A stretch of 64,000 nt of DNA from positions 1,969,430-2,033,429 of the forward strand of contig JAESIW010000118.1 of NCBI GenBank assembly GCA_016802295.1, in the 5' to 3' direction. The position numbers were made by a program, and so were the translations under genes. Shown in pieces: positions 10,979-21,758 of the stretch (positions within the stretch are counted from its first letter, which is position 1; each line of letters opens with the position of its first letter). The notes below the pieces were generated by a model that did no database searches, was not told the DNA's origin, and worked only from the letters and a program-made list of their open reading frames with translations. The DNA comes from Brachionus rotundiformis. Lineage: Eukaryota; Rotifera; Eurotatoria; Ploima; Brachionidae.

Positions 10979-12376
10979 TCAGTCATTGAACAGGCCACGG
11001 TTTTGCATACGGATCTTATTAATATCATTCATGTTAGTCCAGTCTATTTTCAAGCTATTGGTGCCACTCATTTCCGAATTGGCGCTATTCTGGCTAAATT
11101 TGGTTATTTTAGTTAAAAAATTCCTGAATGGAAAAATGCCAATAAAATCTTGTCGAAAACTTTTGCCAAAAAAAATATACACAAAAATGTTTATGCTATT
11201 ATGGATGTACATGACTATTTTGGCAATTGTATAAGCTCGGTCTAATTGTTCAACTTGGTCACTTTTCATCAGCTTAAACCGGCTCAAAAACCAACTGTAA
11301 ATAATTATTACAAATATTGGAAAAGTTGTTATTAGGTAACATATTGGCAAGGCCATAAGCATGGCTGTCACTTTTAGGTTAGATGACTGGTTTGATCTGG
11401 ATGCTTGTCTTTTTATTAAGCTCTTCTTTGGCGAGATGGAAGTCTGCAAATCAATGGTCGAATTGATGACCGAATTTAGGGACTTGCTTCTCATGTCGAA
11501 CATTACTGTGCTTTTTCGCATTTTTTTTCTGTCAACGCTGGAGTCTTTTCTAATGGATATGCCACTTTTTATGCTATTTTGTCTCAACAATTCAGTCTGA
11601 TTGGACTCTTTCATTTTTCTTCTTGAATTTATCAGATGGATCACGGTCATTGAGCTGAACAAAATGGTCACAATAAATGGTATGAGACAGTAGAAAAACG
11701 AGTCTATTGACAAAAGAACAGCCTCGTTGCCAATGCTACACTCATTTTCATTTTTGACACCAATCCTATTTTTTTCAGGATAAATAATTAGCTTTTCCAA
11801 TTTGGTAAAGTAAAGCAGTGGTGAGTTTATTAAGACACATAGGAGAAAAATGACCACAATAATTATTCGATTTATTCCAAAAGTTAGCTTGGACTTGGCT
11901 TTTAGTGGATCTGAGACGGCCAACCAGCGTTCTATGGCAATAAACGCGTGCAAATAGACAGAAAAAAATGAGAATAGATAACAAAAAAACATGATTAGTT
12001 TACATGCGACCAGTGATGAGGACCTTAAATTATAGCCAGTTACCAGTTCCAAATATTCTCTAAGACATCCAATTACCAGCACGAACAGGTCCGAGATGGC
12101 CAGTGTGCCCAAACTGAAGCAAAACTTTTGATAATTTTTTCTATATTTGTAAATTCTGACCATGGTCAAGAAAGTAATTGAATTTCCAAATAGGCCAACA
12201 AATAGTAAGAATGGGTAAAATGTTCTGATTAGGCTGAATATGAGTGGATTAAGGTCTTTTTTGATTGAGAGTATCCGCGATTGATTGTACACATTGCACA
12301 TTATACGAATGTCCGAGTCATTGGAAAACGATCGGCACAGCTCGTTGATTGTTGTTTCATTAAATTGGTAAAGCAT
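10979..12376 (-). CDS. Rhodopsin-class GPCR (peptide-receptor-like)
   Basis: Intronless 465-aa frame with ATG at 12374-12376. Seven hydrophobic segments are visible. Family landmarks are GNSITFLTMVR in TM1, LAISDLFVL in TM2, a Cys before TM3, ERW in place of DRY at the end of TM3 (AIERWLAVSDP), a long Ser/Lys-rich third intracellular loop, and NSINIFVYIFFGKSFR in TM7/helix 8, a divergent NPxxY. The pattern resembles FMRFamide/neuropeptide receptors of protostomes. The ligand cannot be told from sequence. The N-terminus has NETT and NQS glycosylation sites and no signal peptide. Confidence 0.85.
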   Translation of the reverse strand: MLYQFNETTINELCRSFSNDSDIRIMCNVYNQSRILSIKKDLNPLIFSLIRTFYPFLLFVGLFGNSITFLTMVRIYKYRKNYQKFCFSLGTLAISDLFVLVIGCLREYLELVTGYNLRSSSLVACKLIMFFCYLFSFFSVYLHAFIAIERWLAVSDPLKAKSKLTFGINRIIIVVIFLLCVLINSPLLYFTKLEKLIIYPEKNRIGVKNENECSIGNEAVLLSIDSFFYCLIPFIVTILFSSMTVIHLINSRRKMKESNQTELLRQNSIKSGISIRKDSSVDRKKMRKSTVMFDMRSKSLNSVINSTIDLQTSISPKKSLIKRQASRSNQSSNLKVTAMLMALPICYLITTFPIFVIIIYSWFLSRFKLMKSDQVEQLDRAYTIAKIVMYIHNSINIFVYIFFGKSFRQDFIGIFPFRNFLTKITKFSQNSANSEMSGTNSLKIDWTNMNDINKIRMQNRGLFND

Positions 12377-15300
12377 GGTTACTCATTTAAGGTGTTGGAA
12401 TTGAAGATGCACTCTTATCAGCATAAAAGATAATGTTGAATAGCTCTTTAAATTATGAAGAATGATTGAAATTAATTAAAAACTGTCTTGAATTTAATTA
12501 GACAGTCCACTTATAAAATAAGTATTTTTATTTTATTTATCTATTTAAAAAAATAAAAAATAAAATTTTATATATATTTAAAATTGTCATTATAACCTAA
12601 ATGTGTAAATGCTAACAATTCAAAAAATAAATGTTAAAAAAATCTCTAAGGAAAACAAAACAATCACAATAAGTCATCAATTAATAGATAAATTTTTGAC
12701 TAATAAATCGAAATTTAAAATTTAAAATTTAATTTTTGTCAAGATTGTGAGTCTTCAGACCAAAATCCCTAGGAAAACGAACGGAATCAATTAAAAGATA
12801 AATGAATGTCAAAAATTTTTAATAAAGAGCTTACAAAGCAATATTTTTCTTATCTATATGTAATATTAATTTTTTTCTAGCTTCCTAAAATATTATTAGT
12901 TTAATTAAAAGACTTATTGCTTTAAAGTTTAAGAGGAAAGCTTTGGAAAACTAACCATTTTAACTTTGACCATTAAAATTATCCAATAACTAATTGTATG
13001 TCTTTTGCAGAGATTTTTGCTTTGATTTATATCTATTTTTATTTTTCAACTCAACTTATTTGAATAAAGAATCCTGAGCTTTTAATCTCATTGAATAAAA
13101 ATTCAAATTTTTTTGATAATATGACTGTATTGCGTGATTGGAATTTGACTTAATATCAATCAGGAAAGAGAGAAAATATATACTCAAATTTTAGTGTAAA
13201 AATTGATTAAAATTTTTAATCAAAATATATTTAATTAAGCTTTTGATATACAAATAATATGTGTAAAATATTCTTTTAATTATTTCCTATTAAAAATAAG
13301 ATGATTATCGATCGATAGGTCTCAAGTTAATTTGATCATAATTCTTAATAATTGGACTAAGCTAAATTAAAAAAATTAGAAAAATTAATCAAAAATCAGT
13401 GTCAGTGGGTTATTTAATGTCCTTTATGATAAATTCTCGAGATATATATCTTTATTAAAAATCTTAAGTGTTTTAATATCCGTTTAAATAATCTAATTAA
13501 TATAACTGGTGTGATAAACTTTACTCTTATAAGATTGATAAAATATTATAATAATAAAACAAACTCCAATTATTTGCCAAGAATATCAAATAACTTATTA
13601 ACTATTACTTCCTAATTATTTATCTTTTTATCTTAAAATTAAAATTATAATTAAAAAGCTTTAGTTTCTTGTTTAGAATAATTAAAACAAAATTTTTTCG
13701 TTCTGTTATCTTAAATTGGGAAGCGCTCACGTTTCCCTGAGCATTCCTTGGTGTAACTACTTGAACAAATCTATTGATTGCGTATTATCTACTGTAATAA
13801 CTTATAAATTCGTTTTTAGCTTTTTAAATTATTTATAAATAGGCTTTTAAAAATATGCCAAAAATATTATCTAATAGATTTTAGAAAAATTTATCTTATA
13901 CTTGAAAATTAAGTCCATTATTCTCAAAACTAATCATCTTAAATTAAAACAAAATCTTGACGTTAACTCTTGAGTTAATATTAATTATTAATTAGCTAAT
14001 GAAGATTTTAAGTATTTTGATTTTAAAAGTTTTGAATCTCTTAAAAGGCAATGATTATTTCTGGGCTTAGGACAAGTTGTCAAAAAATATTAACAAAGCT
14101 TATCTTAATTAGGTTTATTTACTTATTAAAATTTTAAAAAGTATCAATTTACTGGATTTATTAAAAAGCATTTATTGGAATTTTAGCCTACTCTTAAATT
14201 AAAAATGATAACTTATACTGATTATTGGCAGAAAATAAGACATGATAAGTTGATAAAATTTTTGATACCAAAATATTGCTAGTTTTTTTTTAGTTTAAAA
14301 ATAAAATTTGAATTTGATAAAATTTTTCATATGGTTCAATTAGCATGCACAATAATTGATTTAATTTATAGAAAAAACAATTTCTAATCTTCCTATCGAT
14401 TACGATAGAAAAATAGATATCAATTTATTTTATAAACTAGCCCGGGCACAACTTAAATAGTATCATTCCTCATCAAAAAAGAATATAATCCATATCTTGG
14501 TAAAATAGAATATTTAATTGTCGACATAGAATAAAAATTGAGTCAATTTTTAATTAATTTTTTTTATAAATTTTTTTCTTGTTAACAATTAGCTGGAAGC
14601 AGGAAATAAAAGATGTATTGATAATGAATACATCAGTCTATTATTTAAAAATATTTATTAAAATTTCGTTTAAAACGACTTTTGATATATTTTACGACAT
14701 TTTTTTTTGATCCAGAAGCTTATCAAAATGGATATAATAAAAATTTTAGCTAAAACCTACTCTGATAAAAATCCTAAAGGCGTTGAACAGATTATTAGCT
14801 TTAAATGGCTTAATTTGAAACCAGTCCTTGAGCAGAAAAGACTCAAGTCAATGACTTAAAAACGAGATAATTAAAATATCTAAATCTTATATTAATTGAT
14901 TTTTTTTTTATTGAAAACAAATATTTTTCTTAATTAAAAGACTGTGATTGATTGACATAAGTTTGTTTTTTTTTTTGCTTTTTGAATTAATTTAATAACA
15001 AGTTACTCTTAGGTATTCTTTGACTAGATGATATATCTAAATATAAAATTTCAATATTGTCAAGGGTAATATCTCATCCTGTTTATTGTTTATTTTATTA
15101 TAGATATATTTTATCAAATAAGTCTTCACTTGACATAATTTATGGTTCGATAAAGAAGAAAAAAATATTTTTTTAAATTTTTAAATCATTAAATCATCGG
15201 AAATTTTGCGAACTGGGAATTTTAAAAATTATCTAATTATATTCTATACCGCACTCTTTTCAATAATTAGAAAATCTAATTTACCATTTTTTGCCATTTT

Positions 15301-15786
15301 TTATGCATCTTTACAATTAAATTCATTTTGAATTAGACTAAAATAAATTTAATTTAATCCTTTTCTTCAAGATTAGTTTAATTAATTAAAATATATGCGT
15401 TGTTAACTCCAGATTTTTTTCTGTTTAATTTAATTTATACAATTATTAATGAAATATTATATTCTGGATTGCTAAATATCTAAACTGGTATAGAATATCA
15501 AAATATTTCCCATGACTTATTTTTTATGAGGTAATTTTTTTAATAAGTTTTGCTGATATTATCATTAATAAGCTACCGTAACTTAATATATAAATTTTAA
15601 TTATTTTAACTAAACTGTTTTTAAAATATTATCTAAAATACTTTTTGTTTAATAATGAAACTAAAACAGCTGAGTCAAATGGTTAGCACATAAAATAAAA
15701 AAGATAAAGGAAATTATAATTATTTTTAATTTTAAAACATTTTTTAATAAATTTTAATTAATGAGTTTTTATTTATTTATTTTTTT
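12377..15786. other. 3.4-kb gene-empty AT-rich interval
   Basis: All six frames are broken by frequent stops. No tRNA, tandem array or terminal inverted repeat was recognised. A slightly GC-richer patch near 13720-13800 codes for nothing recognisable. Confidence 0.55.
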
Positions 15787-17256
15787 TCAAATATAGGATT
15801 TTATAAAATTCGATGTATAATTTTTCAAAAGAGTTCCATTTTCAAAAAATTGCACTGCGTTCTTCCACTCTTCAGGCGACCATTTCTTCCATAGAAAAAC
15901 ACTAGGCGACATTTTGTTTCCTTTTTCAGGCTTGATCCATAAATTGCGACCATATATTTCGTCCAGCATTAGATTTGGATCACATGGTACAAAGAATTTC
16001 TCTTCAAAGAGTTGAGCTGAGCACAAATTCCTCATTCGTGTCAAAAATATTCGGTAAACTTTTCGTATCGCTTGAATGCTGTACATCATATGAGTTTGGT
16101 TAAAGTTATAGGTGAAAAATATGTCTATTGGAAAGTCTTCGCTGCCAACTCGGAACTCAAGGCTATCATTAATAAAGCCCAATCTTTTTATCATGGGAAC
16201 TTGGTCATTAGTCAGGAAAGCTTGTTCAAGATCTGGGTCATATTGTTGGGCTAAGACTCCAATATCTCCATCAGTAGTGTGTGGAATTATACCACAATCT
16301 CTGTACCAGCCAAGTAGAGTACCAGCCGAAAGCCAGTAGTCTTTTTTATATGATTCTAGAATATTTTTAACTTGGAAAAATTTATAAAAAGCAAAAACAT
16401 TTTTAACTTTATTTTGGTGATAGTTCAAGCCAGCTGAGTGTGCCATGTCTACATTGCATTCAATAAACTTTGAACGATTGTAGTCGTAGATAAATTTTTC
16501 AACATCTTCTGGAATGAAAAAATTGTCACTGCTTATTTGGATAGGTTTGGTTTGGAATCTTTAAAATGGTTTATTTAATTCATTTTGAAAAATTAGAATT
16601 TTTTACTTATTCAGAGCTCTTTGTTGATCATTAAAAATCTTGTTTTTATCTTTGAATTGACAGTTATCTTTTGGTATCCAAAAAAAATTACCACGTGAAT
16701 AAAAAATGGTTATTTGCACCGTCAAATTGGCACATTTGATGTAAACACTAGCTGGTATTGTCTTTGCCAAACTTTCACCATATGACACATTTATATTACA
16801 CAACAAATCTGTTAATTTCAGAGCCTATTTTGTTAATTAATTAAAAAATAGAATATTCTATTTAAACAAATTATAAACTTGAATTAATGCTGAGAGGCGA
16901 GTTATTTCTAGTCCATAAGTAATTAAGCTTGTTTGATTGATCACCAATTTCTTGGTGATTAAAATTTTTTTATCAATTAAAAATACTTTATTGTTAAATA
17001 AGATAAAATTTATTTTTGAAAAAATTTCTGAAATATTTTTTGGTATTGGTGGCACATTTTTTGCTGATGGAAAAAAAATTTGGTCAAGACCTCTGAAATT
17101 ATAAATGTGACCAAACAGCTCAACGTGTTTGTTGACATTCACCATCTTATCATTATTACAAGCATGGTGTTCAAATTTTTCTCTTTGAGATAAAAAACCA
17201 TAGATGAAAATTAGCCAACAGACCAGAATTAAACTTAAAAACTTTTTCCTACTCAT
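15787..17256 (-). CDS. LicD/fukutin-like type II membrane protein (most divergent family member)
   Basis: Three exons on the minus strand, 16879-17256, 16607-16824 and 15787-16558, with introns of 54 and 48 nt; 455 aa. A signal anchor (LILVCWLIFIYGFL) follows the initiating ATG at 17254-17256. The C-terminal exon carries the LicD/fukutin nucleotidyltransferase signature: YWLSAGTLLGWYRDCGIIPHTTDGDIG, here with the acidic TDGD metal-binding motif, then FPIDIFFTY. Related animal proteins transfer ribitol phosphate or similar groups in the Golgi. The exon structure matches the five copies at 29-54 kb, but the protein is clearly divergent, so it is the older paralogue. A LINE lies 102 bp upstream of its start. 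Confidence 0.85.
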
Positions 17257-17358
17257 TACAATAACTAATTAAAATTAATCTCTGAGAAATTATTTTCAAA
17301 AAGAAATTTTATAATTTGAAAAAGAAAATTTATTTAAAATTTAAAATTAACATAAATT

Positions 17359-18285
17359 ATGCTTAATGAAACTAATGACCAAATAATCGATGTTGACCTC
17401 GCTCAACCTACAACACCTGAAAATAGAACTAAATTAAAGTCATGTAGTGTGGTAGTTGAAACTGGAAAGCGTTTTCGACCTTCAAACTCACCAATTAACC
17501 GTAGTTTATCGAACCATGATTTAAACAGGTCCTTTGGTCAATTTGAAATCGAAGCTCTTAAATTGAGGGTGTCTACTCTCGAGTCATTAGTTTCTGCCAA
17601 GGATAAACTAATCGAAGATTTGTTAAAAAGAGTCACAATCCTTGAAAAAGATAAGAACAATAATTGTCCTACAAACAAAACTTGGGCTTCGGTCGTACAG
17701 GTTGCTGAGAGCCGAATAAGTTCAGACAAAGTTATTCGACCTGCTAATCAGATCGATGTAATTAATTCGGTCTCAATTGAGCAAACCGAACGAAATAAAA
17801 AAAAGAAAAATGTTCTTGTTTTTGGAATGCCAAACAGTTTGAAAGAGGATGTGAATGATCAGGCTCTAGATGACAGACAAAATATTGATGATTTGTTTAA
17901 TAAAATAGACTTTGACCCTAAGAATATCATTTATATTAGGCGTTTCAAGTCAAAATCTGTAGTTAATCGTCCTGCACCAATACTTATTCGCTTAAATACT
18001 GAAGAATCAAAAGCACAAGTTCTAAGATCAGCGAAAAAACTTCGTTTTTTATCTTCATATTCAGGTATATATATTTGTCCAGACTTAACTCAAGCGGAGA
18101 GAATTCTGGGGAGGCAACTCAGAGACCAACGAAATAAGCTTAATGAACAAGAAGAACTTAAAAACTCGGAAGTCCGTTGGGGAATCAAAGACTCTAAATT
18201 CATTAAGTACAAGATCAAAAGTACACAGAACAATGTTGCAGAACCTGGAAGATCGTCCCAAATCGGGAGGAGATCAGATCATTAA
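17359..18285 (+). CDS. LINE ORF1 protein
   Basis: 308 codons without interruption. A coiled-coil stretch (about residues 60-100, with the heptads LKLRVSTLESLV) precedes a basic patch and an RRM-like domain. The latter is marked by KNVLVFGMP, YIRRF, RPAPILIRL, LRFLSSYSGIYICPDLT and ERILGRQLRDQ, the usual landmarks of LINE ORF1 nucleic-acid chaperones. It overlaps ORF2 if the latter starts at 18143. Confidence 0.85.
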   Translation: MLNETNDQIIDVDLAQPTTPENRTKLKSCSVVVETGKRFRPSNSPINRSLSNHDLNRSFGQFEIEALKLRVSTLESLVSAKDKLIEDLLKRVTILEKDKNNNCPTNKTWASVVQVAESRISSDKVIRPANQIDVINSVSIEQTERNKKKKNVLVFGMPNSLKEDVNDQALDDRQNIDDLFNKIDFDPKNIIYIRRFKSKSVVNRPAPILIRLNTEESKAQVLRSAKKLRFLSSYSGIYICPDLTQAERILGRQLRDQRNKLNEQEELKNSEVRWGIKDSKFIKYKIKSTQNNVAEPGRSSQIGRRSDH

Positions 18286-21178
18286 TAATTCAAAATTTGT
18301 CAAGTTAAACCAATTAAAATGTTTTTACACTAATTCGACATCGCTTGTTAATAAGATTGATGAACTCATTAGCATTAACCAGTTGTTTGATTCATTTGAT
18401 ATTCTGTTAATAGCAGAAACATGGTTTACTGATCACTTTAGCCCATCAATTCCAGGATACACTGCTTATAAAGCTAATCGAAAAACTCGTATTGGTGGAG
18501 GCGTCTGTATTTTTTGTAAAGAAAGTTTAACTTCTTTTCCTATTGATGATCAAATTCTTAATTCAAATACAATTGAACAAGTATGGTGCTCCATCAAAGT
18601 TGGAATAGAAAACATTTTAATTGGTTGTATCTATAGACCTCCAGATTTCAACGATCAGGAGGCCCTTTTATCTATTTTTATAAGAGTTGGTGAACTTTTG
18701 TCTCATGGTTCCTATACTGGAGTTCTTATTTGTGGTGATCTTAATTTCCCTAACATTGACTGGACAAATGAACACTATAATATAGTTAATGACTCGTCAA
18801 ATTCTTTCTCAGCGAGATTTAGTGATACTCTCGATGATTTGTTTTTGATACAAAATGTTCATTCACCAACTTATCAATTAAGTTCAGGTGCTATTGGTAA
18901 TATTTTGGACTTGGTTATTACAGAAGAGCAAAACCGTATTACTGAAATAAGTTATGGTCCACCTTTAGGTAAAGTAAACCGTGGACATCTCACTTTAAAC
19001 TGGACTTTGAATCTAAAAGAAAGTCAAGTGTCAAAGTTCTCTAGCCGGAAATTTTTGTTTAGTAAAGGTGATTATAAATCGATTTCTCAACAGTTATTAG
19101 AAATCGATTGGTCTCATGAGATAAATAACTTAAACGTAAATGATGCTTATGATATTTTTCTGAAACATTATTCAAATATCTGCGATCGCTTTATACCAAA
19201 AGTAAATTTAATGAATAAAAAAAGCTTTGCGCCATGGTTGACAAAGGATGTTAAAAAGAAGTTAAGAAAAAAATTTTCATCTTGGCAAGCATACAAAATG
19301 AGCGGATGGGTAAGCGAAAAATATCTTATTTTTTGTAACGCTAAAAAAGAGGCTGCTTCTGCAGTTAACATGGCTGTACGAACTTATGAAACAAAACTAG
19401 CCAAACTCTCAAAATCAGATCCAAAACTTATATATAAATATATCATTAAAAAGAATAGAAACAGCTCAGGAATTAAGGCAATTAAAAATGCAAATAAACA
19501 AGTCATAAGTGATCCTGATGACATTGTGGAATGCTTAAATAGATATTTTCAATCAGTATTTACGTTAGATGATGTATCTAAACCTTTTCCAGCTCTTGAT
19601 AAAGTCACTAATTTTATTTGTCCTAATGATATTGGCAAGATTGTAAACAATGAAAAAGTTTTAAAGAAGCTGAACTCGCTAAATATACACAAAACATGTG
19701 GCCCAGATCTTGTTAGTAATATTGTTTTAAAGAAGGCAGCAGTTGGTCTTGTGAGCCCAATCACATTATTGTTTAGATTATCTCTCTCACAAGGAAAATT
19801 ACCTTTAATTTGGAAAATGGCAAATGTGACACCCCTTTTTAAAAAAGGAAATAAGCTTGAGTCAAGCAATTATCGGCCGGTCTCACTTACAAGTGGTATT
19901 TGCAAGATTCTCGAGAGTCTGGTCAAAGATCACATGTTAGCCTTTCTTTTAAACCTAAATCTTTTATCTGACGCACAACATGGATTCATGCCAAAAAGAT
20001 CATGTTCAACAAATTTACTTGAATCAATAGATTTTATCACATCAGCTCTAAACAAAGGATTATCTGTCGATATAATTTACACAGATTTTTCGAAAGCGTT
20101 TGACAGAGTATCGCATAGATTATTATTATATAAGCTTAAAAGATATGGTTTTATCGATATGATTTATTTTTGGATTAGTGATTTTCTCAGCGAGAGGAAA
20201 CAAAGGGTAATTTTGGGTTCATCCATGTCAAGTTGGTTAGATGTAACCAGCGGAGTACCTCAAGGTTCAGTATTAGGACCTCTATTATTTTTGATATTTA
20301 TAAACGATCTTTCGACTCGTTTAGTTAATAAATGTGAGAAATATGCCGATGATACTAAAGTTTTGTCTGTAATTAAAAGCTCCCAGGACAATCTCGTACT
20401 TCAAAAAGATATAGACTCAATTTCAAGCTGGTCACTTACTTGGGCTTTGGATTTGAATATTGAAAAATGTAATGTAATGCATGTTGGCTCAAAAAATCCT
20501 GTGTTTAACTATACCATTTTTAGCAGATACGGTACAAAGAATTTATCTAAAACAATTCTCGAAAAAGATTTAGGTGTATATATTCAAAGTGACTTGAAAT
20601 GGACTAACCAAGTAAAATATTGCACGAGTCGAGGAAATCGTATTTTAGCTATGATTAGAAAAAGTTTCAGAAATTTAAACATTGATACATTGAGAATGCT
20701 CTACACAGCACTGGTTAGACCTCATTTAGAGTTTGCCATTAGTTCATGGTGTCCATTTCTTGAAAAAGATATTTTTGAAATCGAGAAAGTACAAAGAAGA
20801 ATGACAAAAATAATCCCTTCACTTCGAAAATTTGACTACTCTAAAAGACTTGAAATACTAAATTTAACTGATCTCAAAGTTAGAAGGATGAGAGGAGACT
20901 TAATCCAACTTTTTAAAGTTATTAAAAGATACGAAATTATCAATTTTGAAAATGGTATTAATTTTTCTCGAAACCAGTCGTATAGCTTAAGAAGACATGA
21001 CAAATGTATAGTTAGAGAAGATGTGAAAAGTTGCATGCAACGATATCATTTTTTAACAAATCGAGTAGTTAATGTCTGGAATAGTCTACCTCAGTACATC
21101 GTCAATTCCGAATCAATCATTAATTTCAAAATTAACCTGGACAAATGGCTCAAGAAACAGTCTAATTTACTGCCATAG
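18143..21178 (+). CDS. LINE ORF2: AP endonuclease + reverse transcriptase
   Basis: 1011 codons from the first ATG; a second ATG at 18233 may be the true start. The endonuclease domain shows AETW, IGGGVCIF, GCIYRPPD, CGDLNFPNIDW and an NxLDLV block. Reverse transcriptase motifs are NYRPVSLTS, HGFMPKRSC, YTDFSKAFDRVSH, GVPQGSVLGPLLFLIFINDL and the catalytic YADD. The C-terminus has the WNSLP...FKxxLD pattern common to CR1/Jockey/L2 elements. Oddity: where the endonuclease usually has SDH the sequence reads RGH, so a catalytic Asp may be lost. Confidence 0.88.
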   Translation: MNKKNLKTRKSVGESKTLNSLSTRSKVHRTMLQNLEDRPKSGGDQIINNSKFVKLNQLKCFYTNSTSLVNKIDELISINQLFDSFDILLIAETWFTDHFSPSIPGYTAYKANRKTRIGGGVCIFCKESLTSFPIDDQILNSNTIEQVWCSIKVGIENILIGCIYRPPDFNDQEALLSIFIRVGELLSHGSYTGVLICGDLNFPNIDWTNEHYNIVNDSSNSFSARFSDTLDDLFLIQNVHSPTYQLSSGAIGNILDLVITEEQNRITEISYGPPLGKVNRGHLTLNWTLNLKESQVSKFSSRKFLFSKGDYKSISQQLLEIDWSHEINNLNVNDAYDIFLKHYSNICDRFIPKVNLMNKKSFAPWLTKDVKKKLRKKFSSWQAYKMSGWVSEKYLIFCNAKKEAASAVNMAVRTYETKLAKLSKSDPKLIYKYIIKKNRNSSGIKAIKNANKQVISDPDDIVECLNRYFQSVFTLDDVSKPFPALDKVTNFICPNDIGKIVNNEKVLKKLNSLNIHKTCGPDLVSNIVLKKAAVGLVSPITLLFRLSLSQGKLPLIWKMANVTPLFKKGNKLESSNYRPVSLTSGICKILESLVKDHMLAFLLNLNLLSDAQHGFMPKRSCSTNLLESIDFITSALNKGLSVDIIYTDFSKAFDRVSHRLLLYKLKRYGFIDMIYFWISDFLSERKQRVILGSSMSSWLDVTSGVPQGSVLGPLLFLIFINDLSTRLVNKCEKYADDTKVLSVIKSSQDNLVLQKDIDSISSWSLTWALDLNIEKCNVMHVGSKNPVFNYTIFSRYGTKNLSKTILEKDLGVYIQSDLKWTNQVKYCTSRGNRILAMIRKSFRNLNIDTLRMLYTALVRPHLEFAISSWCPFLEKDIFEIEKVQRRMTKIIPSLRKFDYSKRLEILNLTDLKVRRMRGDLIQLFKVIKRYEIINFENGINFSRNQSYSLRRHDKCIVREDVKSCMQRYHFLTNRVVNVWNSLPQYIVNSESIINFKINLDKWLKKQSNLLP

Positions 21179-21230
21179 CTTCGAAGAAGCTTAACCCAAT
21201 AGGGTCGCAGTATTATTTACTACTACTACT
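21177..21230 (+). other. LINE 3' stem-loops and (TAC)4 tail
   Basis: AGCTTC-GAA-GAAGCT (21177-21191) and ACCC-AATA-GGGT form two adjacent hairpins. They overlap or follow the stop codon and precede TACTACTACTAC. Such 3' hairpin plus short repeat ends are the template-recognition features of CR1/L2-like elements. Confidence 0.55.
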
Positions 21231-21239
21231 AAAATGCTA

Positions 21240-21758
21240 TTTTTCAACCAGGATCTAATCGATCCAGATGAAATATCTTAAATTTAAAAAACTAATTAAA
21301 CAAAATTACTCAATTTTTATCAAAAACAAGTTAAAAATAATTAATAATTAATTAATCTCATATCAGTGATCATTTACCATTTTATCACCCTAGTCCAAAT
21401 AGTGAAAATGTAAGCATATTATTCATAAATAAGATTTTGAATAAAATTTTTATTATTAATAATTCGCACTCTAAGTTAGCCAAGAGAATCAAATTAATCT
21501 CAAAATCTCAATTGAATAAAAAAATTAATTAATTATTTATTGATGATATTATTTTATTTTGTTTTACTAAATAAAATTAATTTAATTTTTAATAAAAAAT
21601 TTAAACAAAATAACACGAATGATTTTCACACTTAATTAATTAAAAATATTTAATTTAATAGTAAAATTATATTTATTTAATTTTAAATTTTTTAAATCAA
21701 AATAAAATTCAAAAGATTTTTTTAAGAATTATTTTTTAGTTTTAGTCAAAAAAATCAG
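21240..21758. other. Intergenic, AT-rich, no gene seen
   Basis: Lies between the LINE tail and the 3' end of the GCP6 gene. No coding signal. Confidence 0.6.

Larger units (their letters stand above)
17340..21231 (+). mobile_element. Near-full-length non-LTR retrotransposon (CR1/Jockey-type)
   Basis: ORF1 and ORF2 are both open, and the 3' end has a stem-loop followed by a short (TAC)n tract, so the element looks young. The 5' boundary is uncertain and no target-site duplication could be fixed by eye. The 5' UTR is at most about 100 bp before the neighbouring LicD gene's first exon. Confidence 0.8.

Noticed and set aside
13720..13800. Slightly GC-richer patch, checked for a tRNA
   Set aside because: No cloverleaf, no A or B box pattern.
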